Shown here: positions 7,676 through 16,901 of the stretch, in pieces
Layout: each line of letters begins with the position of its first letter
Numbering within the stretch: the stretch's first letter is position 1
From: Bacteroidota bacterium
Lineage (GTDB): Bacteria; Bacteroidota; Bacteroidia; B-17B0; Aurantibacillaceae
Assembly (NCBI GenBank): GCA_025362395.1
Contig: JANYGK010000041.1
Location: forward strand, 1-32,911
Reading direction: 5' to 3'
Length of the DNA stretch: 32,911 nucleotides
The notes under the pieces: generated by a model
What the model saw: the letters and a program-made list of their open reading frames with translations, nothing else
Databases searched by the model: none
Told to the model about the DNA's origin: nothing
Position numbers and translations under genes: made by a program

Positions 7676-8849
7676 AATGAAAATAGTTCATTGTGTTGAA
7701 TCATATTATCCTAACGTAGGAGGCATGCAGGAAGTAGTTAAACAACTTTCTGAACGATTAGTAAAATTAGGCCATGATGTTACTGTGGCAACACGCTATA
7801 ATACTGAAAGAAATTTTACAGAGTTAAACGGTGTAAAAATTGTTGCCTTTAAAATTATTGGTAATCCAAGAAAAATTGAAAGTGAAGAAGATCAGAAATA
7901 TGTTGATTTTCTTTTAAACTTAAACGTGGATGTTATTACATTTTTCGCCGCTCAACAATGGGCCACTAATTTAGCGTTACCTATTCTTAAAGATATAAAA
8001 GCGAAGAAAGTGTCTGTGCCTACAGGCTATTCAGGACTTTACTGGCCTGAGTTTAAAACATATTTTGAAGATATGAAAACGCAGATTCATGATTATGATA
8101 TGAATGTGTATTTGAGTTATGATTACCGAGACATCAATTTCGCGAAAGAAAATAATGTAAAATATATGGTTGTAATACCTAATGCTGCTGCGGAGGATGA
8201 GTTTTTACCGGACACAACCATTAATGTCAGAAAAGAATTGAACATACCGGAGAATGATTTTTTAGTATTGCTGGTAGGCTCATATACAGGATGGAAAGGG
8301 CATAAGGAAGCGATAGAATTATTTTTAAGATCAAAGCTGAAGCATTCAACATTGCTGATGATCGGCAATAATTATGAATATTTTAAAAGACAATATATTA
8401 AACATCCGACATTATTTTTACTCCTATTGATGAATAAGTTATTTGGAAGCAAGAGAATCATTTTTAACTATTACCCGCGCAATTTTACGGTTGCCGCTTA
8501 CAAACAAGCTAACCTCTTCTTATTCCCTTCAAATGTAGAATGCTCACCTATTGTATTATTTGAATGTGCTGCCGCTAAATTGCCTTTTATATCAACAGAT
8601 GTTGGCAATACGCCTGAAATTGCGCAATGGACCAAAGGTGGAGAAATTATGCCGACTACAAAAGATGAAGGCGGCTTTAGCCATGTAAAGATGGAAGAAG
8701 GTGTGAAAATGTTAAACGGACTTTATAATGACGAGCAAAAACGGAAAAAAATGGCTGAAGAGTCGTTTGCTGTTTGGAAACAAAAGTACAGTTGGGAAGT
8801 GATTACAAAAGAATATGAGAAATTGTATTTAAGTCTTTTAAATTCATGA
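7668..8849 (+). CDS. Family 4 glycosyltransferase (GT-B fold)
   Basis: A 393-residue retaining GT4. The N-terminal domain opens with MKIVHCVESYYPNVGGMQEV, including the glycine loop after the first strand. The C-terminal domain has LLVGSYTGWKGHKEAIELF and then the EX7E-type region ECSPIVLFECAAAKLPFISTDVGNTPE, the donor-binding element. The start is assigned at 7668, overlapping the previous stop by 8 bases; the ATG at 7677 would remove the overlap and leave the fold intact, so either is possible. It belongs to the same transcript as its neighbours and overlaps the following fucosyltransferase by 4 bases (ATGA). Donor sugar unknown. Confidence 0.9.
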   Translation: MNKMKIVHCVESYYPNVGGMQEVVKQLSERLVKLGHDVTVATRYNTERNFTELNGVKIVAFKIIGNPRKIESEEDQKYVDFLLNLNVDVITFFAAQQWATNLALPILKDIKAKKVSVPTGYSGLYWPEFKTYFEDMKTQIHDYDMNVYLSYDYRDINFAKENNVKYMVVIPNAAAEDEFLPDTTINVRKELNIPENDFLVLLVGSYTGWKGHKEAIELFLRSKLKHSTLLMIGNNYEYFKRQYIKHPTLFLLLLMNKLFGSKRIIFNYYPRNFTVAAYKQANLFLFPSNVECSPIVLFECAAAKLPFISTDVGNTPEIAQWTKGGEIMPTTKDEGGFSHVKMEEGVKMLNGLYNDEQKRKKMAEESFAVWKQKYSWEVITKEYEKLYLSLLNS

Positions 8850-9721
8850 TCGTTACAAAACTCATAGGAGGTTTAGGAAATCAAATGTTTCAGTATGCTG
8901 CCGGGAAAGCCTTGGCATGTAAGCATAATACAGAATTAAAAGTTGATGTATCTGAATTGAATAAAAGTTCCGAAGACAGATATACGCAGCGTCATTATGA
9001 GTTGGATATTTTTGCTACGGATATTGAGATTGCAAAAAATACAGATATTTTACCTTTTTTAAATAAAGATAACGGCAAAATAAAACGTGAATTTCAAAGA
9101 CGATTTCCTTTTTTATTTAATACACTACATGCCGTGGAAAGTGGCAGCCATTATCATCCCGAATTTAAAAAATACCCGAAGAATGCCTATTTGAGCGGCT
9201 TTTGGCAAAGTGAATTGTATTTTAAAGAATATGAAATTGAGATCAGAAAAGACTTTCAATTTAAACAAAGCGTTATAGAAGCTTGTAAACCTTTAATAAA
9301 TAAAATAGCCCCTATTAATTCCGTATCATTGCATGTGCGCCGCGGCGATTATGTAAATAATCCTTCCGCAAATAAATTTCACGGCTTATGTTCACCTCAA
9401 TATTATGAGCAGGCCGTAAGTTATATTTCAAAATTACAAAAGTATATAGAGGTTGTAGTGTTTTCGGATGATACAGTGTGGTGTAAAGAAAATTTGAAGT
9501 TTGATGTCCCGATTCATTTTTTAGAAACGGGAAGCGCCTATGAGGATATGTATCTTATGTCTTATTGCAAACATAATATTATTGCTAATAGCAGCTTTAG
9601 TTGGTGGGGTGCATGGTTAAATAATAACCGCAATAAAATTGTAGTTGCTCCTCAAAAATGGTTCACGGATACAAGTGTTAACACATCTGATATAATTCCG
9701 GCTTCATGGATAAAATTGTAA
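8846..9721 (+). CDS. Alpha-1,2-fucosyltransferase, GT11 family
   Basis: A 291-residue GT11 enzyme. The N-terminal VTKLIGGLGNQMFQYAAGKAL is the family signature, and SLHVRRGDY (161-169) is the conserved arginine-rich GDP-fucose-binding motif shared by alpha-1,2 and alpha-1,6 fucosyltransferases. The C-terminal NSSFSWWGAWL motif is also present. It predicts a fucose (or closely related 6-deoxyhexose) alpha-1,2-linked branch or cap in the glycan, mimicking H-type blood group structures in other bacteria. The GDP-fucose synthesis genes (gmd, fcl) are not in this window. It overlaps the GT4 before it by 4 bases and the GT2 after it by 16 bases. Confidence 0.93.
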   Translation: MIVTKLIGGLGNQMFQYAAGKALACKHNTELKVDVSELNKSSEDRYTQRHYELDIFATDIEIAKNTDILPFLNKDNGKIKREFQRRFPFLFNTLHAVESGSHYHPEFKKYPKNAYLSGFWQSELYFKEYEIEIRKDFQFKQSVIEACKPLINKIAPINSVSLHVRRGDYVNNPSANKFHGLCSPQYYEQAVSYISKLQKYIEVVVFSDDTVWCKENLKFDVPIHFLETGSAYEDMYLMSYCKHNIIANSSFSWWGAWLNNNRNKIVVAPQKWFTDTSVNTSDIIPASWIKL

Positions 9722-10734
9722 ATAGCGATCCTTTAGTATCTGTATTGATGCCGGTATACAATACCGAAAGGCATATACGAGAAGCCATAGATAGTATTTT
9801 AAATCAAACTTATATAAATTTCGAATTTGTAATTATTAACGACGGCTCTAAAGATGAAAGTGCATCTGTGATTAATTCTTATAAGGATAGCAGGATAAAA
9901 TTAATTACAAATTCAGATAATAAGGGCTTAATCTATTCTTTAAATTACGGCATCTCGCAATGTACAGGGAAATACATTGTACGAATGGATGCGGATGATA
10001 TAAGCTTACCGGAAAGAATATTTGAACAGGTAAAGTTTATGGAAGATAATCCTGAAGTGGGAGTTTGCGGTTGTGATTACATTCAGTTCAGTAAAACTTC
10101 AGAAAAGAGATATAATGCATTGAATGATCATGACGAGATTTTAAGTTTCATGATCTTTAATTCATCTGTGATCCATCCGTCGCTTATTATTCGCGGATCT
10201 ATACTACAATTATTGAACCCTGTGTTTAATGCAGGATACAATCACTCCGAAGATTATGAATTATGGAGTAAACTGATCTTTAAATGTAAATTTTCCGCAG
10301 TTAATAAAGTACTGTTCAAATACAGGATCCATGAAGGGCAGGTAACGCATCAACATGCCGGTATACAGCTGGCATCAGCAAATAATGTGCGTAAAGAGTT
10401 GTTGGATAAATTAGGGTTTGTGTATACAGAAAAAGAATTTATGTTATTATGCCAACCTGCAGGCCATCTTTTATTTACTAATAAACAAGATATTGCGGAG
10501 TTAGAATTATTTTTCAAGAAGCTTATTTCACAAAATACAGTTTCAAAAATTATTGATACCGAAACGTTTAATAGGGTCATATCTTATAAATGGTATGCTG
10601 CCTGTGGGTATACAACACTTGGTATATGGGCATTAATAAAATATACAAATTCGTCCTTAAAACAATATGATCCTCAAAGTTATTTGAAATTATTGGCTAA
10701 ATGTATGGTTCGGTATGTTAAGAAAAGCGAGTAG
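9706..10734 (+). CDS. Family 2 glycosyltransferase
   Basis: A 342-residue GT2: LVSVLMPVYNTERHIREAIDS at the N-terminus, NDGSKDES (45-52) and the metal-binding RMDADD (93-98), followed by SEDYELWSKL as catalytic-base region. It is paralogous to the GT2 at 6674. The start ATG lies inside the end of the fucosyltransferase gene (16-base overlap); the next in-frame start would destroy the SVLMPVYN strand, so the overlap appears real. It is the last gene of the first forward block; an opposing reverse-strand gene ends 8 bases downstream with no hairpin between them. Confidence 0.9.
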   Translation: MDKIVNSDPLVSVLMPVYNTERHIREAIDSILNQTYINFEFVIINDGSKDESASVINSYKDSRIKLITNSDNKGLIYSLNYGISQCTGKYIVRMDADDISLPERIFEQVKFMEDNPEVGVCGCDYIQFSKTSEKRYNALNDHDEILSFMIFNSSVIHPSLIIRGSILQLLNPVFNAGYNHSEDYELWSKLIFKCKFSAVNKVLFKYRIHEGQVTHQHAGIQLASANNVRKELLDKLGFVYTEKEFMLLCQPAGHLLFTNKQDIAELELFFKKLISQNTVSKIIDTETFNRVISYKWYAACGYTTLGIWALIKYTNSSLKQYDPQSYLKLLAKCMVRYVKKSE

Positions 10735-10742
10735 CTCTTTAA

Positions 10743-11663
10743 CTATAAGTTTTTAATGTGTCGGTATGTTTTTAAAATGCCTTCTTCAATAGATGTAAAC
10801 TTAAAGCCGGGATTAATGGCAATGAGCTTTGAGTTATTTAAATGAATGGTTGAGTTATCACTTTGGCGCGCCTCTTTATAAACAACTTCAAATTGCTCAG
10901 GAATTATTTTTTTTAAAATAGCTACTATCTCATTAATGTTGAGGGTAAAATCAGACGATGTATTATATAGTTCAGACGCGTTGATATCATTATATAGTGA
11001 AGTTGTTATCAATTGTGCAAGGTCTTTTACGTATAAGTAATTTCTTACATTTTTTCCATCACCAAAAATATAGATTTTTTTTTCAGAAATAATTTTTTCA
11101 ATAAAAGTGTTGATCAACCCGATACCTTTGCCTGTATTTTGACCTTCTCCGTAAACGTTAGATACTCTGTAAATGTCAAAATTAAGGTTATATTTTACTT
11201 TAAAATAATTTAAAAAATGCTCAATAGTTAATTTAATAATGCCGTATGGAGAAAACGGGTTTGTAAAGGAATGTTCGTCTACCATATTTTCAGTAGCTCC
11301 GTAAACTGTACCGCCACTGGAAATGAAAATGACCTTTTTAATATTTAAATGAGCAATGCCTTCAATAAATTTAATAAATGGTAATAAATTCTTTTCAATA
11401 TCCATAGCCGGGTTTTCCCAACTTGTTGAAGGGATCGTTTCAGACGCCAGGTAATAAATAAAATCTATAGTATTGAAATGAGCAACTAATTGCTGTTTAT
11501 TATCAAGATCAAGTTTAGCGTAAGGAATTGAATTCCCGTAAGAACTTACATCATTTTTTCCGAATAAAAACACATTCGCTTCAGAAACACTTACCAGCTT
11601 TTCTGTCAAATGTTTTCCAATAAAGCCATTTGCACCTATAATCGCTATATTTATTTTTTTCAT
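10743..11663 (-). CDS. NAD-dependent sugar epimerase/dehydratase (extended SDR)
   Basis: A 306-residue extended short-chain dehydrogenase. The NAD-binding GANGFIG motif is at 10-16, the catalytic serine region FISSGGTVYG at 113-122, and the catalytic Tyr140-x3-Lys144 in SPYGIIKLT. RVSNVYGEGQ and GDGKNVRNYLYVKDLA are the usual substrate-side motifs of UDP-hexose 4-epimerase-like members. It probably makes or epimerises a nucleotide sugar for this locus; GalE-like activity is the simplest guess but dehydratase activity cannot be excluded. It is the second gene of a reverse-strand pair, separated by 3 bases from the GT4 that precedes it on that strand. Confidence 0.88.
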   Translation of the reverse strand: MKKINIAIIGANGFIGKHLTEKLVSVSEANVFLFGKNDVSSYGNSIPYAKLDLDNKQQLVAHFNTIDFIYYLASETIPSTSWENPAMDIEKNLLPFIKFIEGIAHLNIKKVIFISSGGTVYGATENMVDEHSFTNPFSPYGIIKLTIEHFLNYFKVKYNLNFDIYRVSNVYGEGQNTGKGIGLINTFIEKIISEKKIYIFGDGKNVRNYLYVKDLAQLITTSLYNDINASELYNTSSDFTLNINEIVAILKKIIPEQFEVVYKEARQSDNSTIHLNNSKLIAINPGFKFTSIEEGILKTYRHIKNL

Positions 11664-11666
11664 TTA

Positions 11667-12815
11667 CTAAATACGTATTAATTCGGTTTCAAGATGTTTT
11701 ACCCAACTATCCCAGTTTAACTCTTTATCAAATAATTCCCTCGCGGTCCCCTGTAATTTTAGGTAATGGTCTTCATCTTTCCAAATTTGTTCAATAATAG
11801 CAGCATAGCCCTCGCCCTTATCATTATAATCCATTAAAAAGCCATTAACGCCCTCTTGTACATGTCCTGCTACTCCCCCTGTATCAGCTGATAAAATAGG
11901 CAAGCCATACATACTTGCTTCACAAAAAACTATCGGTGTACAATCAAAACGTGTCGGTAAAATAAAAAAGGAACTACTTAAAAACAACTGTTCTAATTCG
12001 CGTAAACCATCTTTACTGTTTTTATTTAAAAAAGGAATAATTGTAATATTCGTATCATTAACAGGTGTTTCAGGCTCACAACCTACTATAGTTAAATGTG
12101 CTCGAATATTTTTTTTCAATACTAAGTGTAATGCATTAATAGCAATATCAACCCCTTTGTTTTTCCAGAAAGTACCGATCAATAATAATTTACATACGTC
12201 GGTTTTAATTTTGTGATCAAATACATATTCGGCACTTGGTGTTTTATCCATATTGGCGCCAAAAGGCAGTACAATGGTGTTTTTTTTGGTTAACTTATAA
12301 TAATCAATAGCATAATCCGCCGCCCAATGTGATGATAAAATATTCAGGCTTGCTTTATGTAATGCGATCGACTCTGTTTTCAAACTTTGCTTCTCTGACC
12401 ATTTCCATAAATTTGTAATAATAGTATGGTAATTCAATGAATTGGCAATGATCCGATCGCCGACAAATATAATGGGTATATCTGTTTTAAGATAAGCGAT
12501 ATAAGCAATTCCGGCAGGAGAAACAATGAGATCGTAAGATTTATGTTTTAATTTTTTACTAAAAAGTCTTCCGCAAGCTTTTGCATAAAAGGTAGAATTT
12601 CTGTAATCAAATCTTTTTTTGAAAATATAAAGAGAAACGCCATGTACTACTTTGCATAAGAATGTTACCAGTTTCGGTTCATCAGGCCCTAACATAGTAA
12701 CCTCACCAAAACGTTTTTCTAACACTTTTCTTATATAATAGTTTGTTCCGCTCCAGGCATGCTTATCCCGTGGGTCAGAAACCGTTATATAGGCTATTGT
12801 TTTTGGTAAATTCAC
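11667..12815 (-). CDS. Family 4 glycosyltransferase
   Basis: A 382-residue GT4. The N-terminal half has an atypical acceptor domain (AWSGTNYYIRKVLEKRFGEV). The C-terminal domain has LLIGTFWKNKGVDIAINAL and the EX7E-like FDCTPIVFCEASMYGLPILSADTGGVAGHV. The start is GTG at 12815, with an exact TAnnTTTG box 13 bases upstream on the same strand. It is first in a two-gene reverse-strand unit with the epimerase, inserted in the otherwise forward locus, and divergent from the GT4 at 12937 across a 121-base gap. Donor sugar unknown. Confidence 0.87.
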   Translation of the reverse strand: MNLPKTIAYITVSDPRDKHAWSGTNYYIRKVLEKRFGEVTMLGPDEPKLVTFLCKVVHGVSLYIFKKRFDYRNSTFYAKACGRLFSKKLKHKSYDLIVSPAGIAYIAYLKTDIPIIFVGDRIIANSLNYHTIITNLWKWSEKQSLKTESIALHKASLNILSSHWAADYAIDYYKLTKKNTIVLPFGANMDKTPSAEYVFDHKIKTDVCKLLLIGTFWKNKGVDIAINALHLVLKKNIRAHLTIVGCEPETPVNDTNITIIPFLNKNSKDGLRELEQLFLSSSFFILPTRFDCTPIVFCEASMYGLPILSADTGGVAGHVQEGVNGFLMDYNDKGEGYAAIIEQIWKDEDHYLKLQGTARELFDKELNWDSWVKHLETELIRI

Positions 12816-12828
12816 GTTTAAATCGCTA

Positions 12829-12836
12829 CAAAATTA
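12829..12836 (-). promoter_or_regulatory. Candidate -7 box (TAATTTTG) for the reverse GT4/epimerase pair
   Basis: On the reverse strand TAATTTTG matches TAnnTTTG and lies 13 bases before the GTG start at 12815, in the 121-base divergent gap. I see no good -33 TTG at the right spacing, so support is the -7 match and its position only. Confidence 0.4.
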
Positions 12837-12936
12837 GCCTTTTTAGCGTAAGACCACTAACTATTTTAAAACACCTGTGTTTATAACCTTTTTCTTTTAA
12901 AACAAGAGGTATAAGCAAAGCGGTTATTTTTATACA

Positions 12937-14049
12937 ATGCCTCAAGGTTTAAAAATTTTGTTATTGTCTGATACCTATTCAGAACACACTGAAAAGTGGG
13001 CTTTAGGATTGGCTTCAACAGGAATTGAGGTGGGGATATTTAGCTTTAATAAGGCATCGTATCCCTGGTATCAAAATAAAGAAAACGTCACACTTTTGTA
13101 TGAACCTGAAGAAAGATTAAGCGTAACTTCTAACTCCGGAAAATTAGGATATTTAAAGTATGTTGGTTTGCTAAAAAAAATAATTCATACATTTAAACCA
13201 CATGTTTTACATGCTCATTATGCCACAAGCTATGGATTAGTAGGTGCTTTAAGCGGTTTCCATCCATTTGTCATTTCAGCCTGGGGAACAGATGTAATGA
13301 AGTTTCCGCAAAAGAATTTTATCAATAAATTTATTTTAAAATATAATTTACGAAAGGCAGATGTTATTTGCGCGACATCTTACACCATAAAAAAGTATTT
13401 AGAACAGGTTACCGGTAAAACAGTAAATGTTATTCCGTTTGGTGTTAATATTAATGAGTTCAAAAGAAAAAAGACCAACAGTTTATTTGATAAAGATGTA
13501 TTTGTGTTTGGAAGTATTAAACCTTTGGAAACGGTTTATAATACAGACATTTTAATTAAATCTTTTGCCGCATTAAAGATAAAATATCCTACCTTAAAAA
13601 CTAAACTACTAATCATCGGAGAAGGTTCTCAGGCCAATACATTAAAGCAATCGGCGGCAGAGTTAAAAATTGAAAAGGAAGTTATATTCACAGGCAGAGT
13701 CCCTTTTTCGAAAATATCCGATTATTATAACATGTTGGATGTATTGGTAAACATCAGTGATTATGAAAGTTTTGGTGTTTCTGTTATTGAGGCCATGGCT
13801 TGTGAAAAGCCTGTTATTGTTACCAATACGGGAGGATTAAAAGAAATTGTAGAAAATAGTAACTTTGGTTCCTTGGTTGAAGTGGGAAATATAGATCAAA
13901 CTACTTTTGAAATGGAGAAATATGCATTGGATAAAGAGCTAACACAACGCATAGGTAAACAGGCAAGAGAAAAAATAGTATTAAAATATAATTGGAACGA
14001 TAACATTCGGCAGATGACGGATGTGTATTACCGGTTGACTAAAAAGTAA
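12937..14049 (+). CDS. Family 4 glycosyltransferase
   Basis: A 370-residue GT4 with a complete GT-B fold: ILLLSDTYSEHTEKWALGLA at the start, HVLHAHYATSYGLVGAL and SAWGTDVMKFP in the acceptor domain, FGSIKPLETVYNTDILIKSF at the start of the donor domain, and the EX7E element in YESFGVSVIEAMACEKPVIV. It begins the second forward block of the locus, divergent from the reverse-strand GT4, so a promoter should lie in the 121-base gap; only a poor TATTTTTA box is seen there. The following FemAB-like gene starts 4 bases after its stop. Confidence 0.92.
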   Translation: MPQGLKILLLSDTYSEHTEKWALGLASTGIEVGIFSFNKASYPWYQNKENVTLLYEPEERLSVTSNSGKLGYLKYVGLLKKIIHTFKPHVLHAHYATSYGLVGALSGFHPFVISAWGTDVMKFPQKNFINKFILKYNLRKADVICATSYTIKKYLEQVTGKTVNVIPFGVNINEFKRKKTNSLFDKDVFVFGSIKPLETVYNTDILIKSFAALKIKYPTLKTKLLIIGEGSQANTLKQSAAELKIEKEVIFTGRVPFSKISDYYNMLDVLVNISDYESFGVSVIEAMACEKPVIVTNTGGLKEIVENSNFGSLVEVGNIDQTTFEMEKYALDKELTQRIGKQAREKIVLKYNWNDNIRQMTDVYYRLTKK

Positions 14050-14053
14050 AATT

Positions 14054-15016
14054 TTGATCTTAAAACAGATAAAAGACAGTACTGTATTTGCTAAAAAGGC
14101 TGAGCCGCTGATTGGCGTATTTGGCAGTAAGCAATGGCTTTCTATATACAGTGAAAGCCTTATCATGATCGGTATTTATAAAGATGAACATCAGATGATC
14201 GGTGGCTTTTACTATTTAAAAACAAAAAAACTGGGCTTTGATTTTATTAAATTGCCTCCATATACACCGCACTGTGGATTATTCTTTATTTCGGAAAGTA
14301 AAAACAGATCTTCAGGCAATAGTTTTTCGAAAGAAATTATGCAGGAAGTTTGCAATTATTTTTCATCGCTAAAAAGTGCATTAACCATTCTCGCATTTCC
14401 ATCAAACATAATTGACATGCAGGCGTTTATTTGGGAAAAATATAAAGTGGTTCCCAATTATACATATAAAATAAATTTAAAAAATTCAATGGAAGATATT
14501 AAGTCTAACTTTGATCCAAAGAACCGCAATGCCATTAATAAAGCTATAAAGGAAGAGGTAGAAACATCAATTAATAATTTACCTCAAAAAGAAGTCTTTC
14601 ATTTTTTTAAAGAAAATTTAGGAGCTACCGGAGCTAATATTTATGAACCGGTTCTTCAAAAAATAATGTTAGAATTTTCAGATACCACGAATTCATTTCA
14701 TTTTACGGCAACAAAAAATAACGAACTGTTAGGGATAGTGTTCTGTATATTTGATAAAAATGTATGCTACTATTTATTGGGAGGTATCAATAAAAAGTCA
14801 GGAATTCAGGGTGTTAATAATTTGTTGGTTCAAAGAAGTATTGAAAAAGCAAAAGAATTAAATTGTGAGATCTTTGATTTTGAAGGGTCTATGCTCAAAG
14901 GCGTTGAAAGGTTCTTCAGGAGTTTTGGACCTGAACTGTTTCCTTATTTCACAGTTAATAAAGCAATATTGCCATTAGAACTATTATTGAAATTTAAAAA
15001 ACGAGAAGTGTTTTAA
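14054..15016 (+). CDS. FemAB/GNAT-like acyltransferase (peptidyl or acyl decoration)
   Basis: A 320-residue protein with the tandem GNAT architecture of FemAB-like enzymes, which transfer aminoacyl or acyl groups to cell-wall precursors or glycans. Supporting segments are KSNFDPKNRNAINKA (the conserved basic 'RN' helix region) and the C-terminal GVNNLLVQRSIEKAKELNCEIFDFEGSMLKGVERFFRSFGPEL, which matches the GNAT acyl-donor half. No signal peptide is seen, so it is cytoplasmic. The start is TTG at 14054: an in-frame TGA at 14036 blocks upstream starts and the next ATG lies some 37 codons in. It heads a decoration block with an AAC(3)-like and a deacetylase-like protein. A second, diverged FemAB-like gene is at 16898. 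Confidence 0.78.
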   Translation: MILKQIKDSTVFAKKAEPLIGVFGSKQWLSIYSESLIMIGIYKDEHQMIGGFYYLKTKKLGFDFIKLPPYTPHCGLFFISESKNRSSGNSFSKEIMQEVCNYFSSLKSALTILAFPSNIIDMQAFIWEKYKVVPNYTYKINLKNSMEDIKSNFDPKNRNAINKAIKEEVETSINNLPQKEVFHFFKENLGATGANIYEPVLQKIMLEFSDTTNSFHFTATKNNELLGIVFCIFDKNVCYYLLGGINKKSGIQGVNNLLVQRSIEKAKELNCEIFDFEGSMLKGVERFFRSFGPELFPYFTVNKAILPLELLLKFKKREVF

Positions 15017-15021
15017 TAAAC

Positions 15022-15915
15022 ATGATGCGAAAAATACTGCTAAACATATTGCCTAAAGTGCTTATTAATCTTTATAAGAAAAATAAGAAACGATTACGAT
15101 TAAAGCAACGCGGGTCCCTTTTAAATAATAAGCAAATTGTTACAGAAACGGATATAATTAATGTATTTCATAAAACAGGAATCATACAAGGTGATACGGT
15201 TATGTTACATTCTAGTTTAAGTAAAATAGGATATGTTGAAAACGGCGCTGATACATTAATTAATGCTATAATAAAAATTATTAGTGATGAAGGAACCTTA
15301 ATGATGCCGGCATTTCCGGCCGTTGGTTTTAATTATGATTATTTAAAAGCAAACCCAGTTTTTGATATAAAAAATACACCTTCAAAAATGGGAGCTGTAA
15401 CAGAACTATTCAGAAAACGAAAAGGTGTTTTAAGAAGTTTGCACCCAACTGATTCCGTTTCAGCTTTCGGTAAAAACGCGGCCTATTTAGTGAAAGATCA
15501 TTTCAATCAATTGACACCATATAACGTATACAGCCCGTTTTACAAGCTTTGTGAATTAAAAGGAAAGATTCTTATGATAGGAGTTGATTTGAATAGCCTG
15601 ACCAATTTGCATACCTTAGAAGATGCAGTGGAGAATTTTAAATTTCCGGTATATCATGATGTTATTTTTACAGCAGCATTGATTGATGAAACGAAAAAAA
15701 AATTAAGTATGAAAACAAAAGTGCATGACCCGGCCTATTCAAAAAGGCGTAAGTGTAATGCTCTCATGCCGTATTTTGAAACGGCAGGATTTTTAAAACA
15801 TTTTAAATTAGGATCAGCAGATTGTATGATCATACAAGCGGATTCTATGCACAAATGGATGCTGGAAAATTATAGAACAAAAGGAATAACCATGTATACG
15901 CCAAACGGCAATTAA
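15022..15915 (+). CDS. AAC(3)-family N-acyltransferase (glycan modification)
   Basis: A 297-residue member of the aminoglycoside 3-N-acetyltransferase fold family. Diagnostic segments are GDTVMLHSSLSKIGYVENGADT, DEGTLMMPAFP, the RSLHPTDSVSAFGKNA segment that contributes to the acetyl-CoA/substrate site, and LMIGVDLNSLTNLHTLED. In polysaccharide loci, members of this family are thought to acylate amino sugars; sequence context here supports that and not drug resistance. The first 40 residues are strongly basic and may contact the membrane or lipid-linked substrate. Two tandem ATG codons start it (15022 and 15025). It is 5 bases from genes on both sides, clearly in one operon. Confidence 0.85.
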   Translation: MMRKILLNILPKVLINLYKKNKKRLRLKQRGSLLNNKQIVTETDIINVFHKTGIIQGDTVMLHSSLSKIGYVENGADTLINAIIKIISDEGTLMMPAFPAVGFNYDYLKANPVFDIKNTPSKMGAVTELFRKRKGVLRSLHPTDSVSAFGKNAAYLVKDHFNQLTPYNVYSPFYKLCELKGKILMIGVDLNSLTNLHTLEDAVENFKFPVYHDVIFTAALIDETKKKLSMKTKVHDPAYSKRRKCNALMPYFETAGFLKHFKLGSADCMIIQADSMHKWMLENYRTKGITMYTPNGN

Positions 15916-15920
15916 TTAAA

Positions 15921-16901
15921 ATGCAGATACATATTAGTTTTGATTATGAATTGTTTTTTGGAAATGCCTCAGGCAGTGTGGAGAAATGCATGTTAGAGCC
16001 TACTCAACAACTAATAGATATTGCCTGTAAACATAACGTTCCTTTCATTTTTTTTGTAGATGCAGGCTATTTATTTCAGTTAAAAAAATATATACATATT
16101 GAAACGTGTAAACAGGATTATGATAAAATTACTCTGCAATTAAACCGGTTAGCTTCTCTCGGCCATGAAATTGCATTACATATCCACCCTCATTGGGAAG
16201 ATTGCAGATTTGAAAATAACCAATGGATCATTGATACAACGCGTTATAAATTAGCAGATTTTACAGAGAAGGAAGTCGGAGAGATTGTTTCAAAATACCA
16301 TCATGCCATTAAAGAAATTACCGGTAAACCTTGTAAATCTTATAGGGCAGGCGGTTGGTGCATTCAGCCGTTTGAGTCAATAAGGAAAGCACTTATTGAA
16401 AATGCTATTTTTGTTGACAGTACAGTTTATTATAAGGGGTTCCATGATTCGAAAGCTCATTTTTATGATTTCACAAAAGCACCTGACCTTTGTGAATGGA
16501 ATTTTGAAAATGATCCCTGTATAGAAAATAAAACCGGTATGTTTAAAGAAATACCGGTTACGGCTGATCAAATTCCTCCCTTATTTTACTGGAAATTATA
16601 TTTAAAAATGAGATTAAATCCATTGGTGTATAAGCCCGTGGGTGATGGTAATTGGTTGGTTGACAAAAAACGAATTTATAAACATTTTCATACAAGTACC
16701 AATCATTTTGCCTGTTGTGATGGGTTTTTCGCATCACGATTACAGTTTGTTTTAAAAGATGCGGAAAAGCAAAAAAAATCAAAAATGATGGTATTAAGCC
16801 ATCCAAAATCAATGGCACCTTATTCGTTTAATACGTTAAATAAATTTATTATGTCGGCTAAATCTAAAGGCCATACGTTTAATACGATAACAAACGAATG
16901 A
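15921..16901 (+). CDS. Polysaccharide deacetylase-like protein (CE4/NodB-related)
   Basis: A 326-residue cytoplasmic protein with the distorted TIM-barrel motifs of CE4 enzymes. Motif 1 is HISFDYE (4-10) in place of TFDD. Motif 2 is a histidine-rich ALHIHPHW (85-92), giving two or three possible metal ligands. Motif 3 is SYRAGGWCI. CE4 proteins remove N- or O-acetyl groups from sugars. Lack of a signal peptide suggests action on a cytoplasmic, lipid-linked or nucleotide-linked intermediate, unlike cell-wall deacetylases. It sits between an AAC(3)-like and a FemAB-like gene (4-base ATGA overlap with the latter), so deacetylation followed by re-acylation with another group is an attractive inference. 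Confidence 0.8.
   Translation: MQIHISFDYELFFGNASGSVEKCMLEPTQQLIDIACKHNVPFIFFVDAGYLFQLKKYIHIETCKQDYDKITLQLNRLASLGHEIALHIHPHWEDCRFENNQWIIDTTRYKLADFTEKEVGEIVSKYHHAIKEITGKPCKSYRAGGWCIQPFESIRKALIENAIFVDSTVYYKGFHDSKAHFYDFTKAPDLCEWNFENDPCIENKTGMFKEIPVTADQIPPLFYWKLYLKMRLNPLVYKPVGDGNWLVDKKRIYKHFHTSTNHFACCDGFFASRLQFVLKDAEKQKKSKMMVLSHPKSMAPYSFNTLNKFIMSAKSKGHTFNTITNE

Noticed and set aside
6674-10734. Recent tandem duplication of GT2 genes
   Set aside because: The GT2 proteins at 6674 and 9706 share motifs and order but differ widely elsewhere; they are paralogues without long DNA repeats.
15022-15915. AAC(3) aminoglycoside resistance gene
   Set aside because: The fold family matches, but its position in a tightly packed glycan locus between FemAB-like and deacetylase-like genes makes sugar acylation far more likely.
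16558-16818. Open frame on the reverse strand inside the deacetylase-like gene
   Set aside because: A shadow of the coding strand with no recognisable motif.
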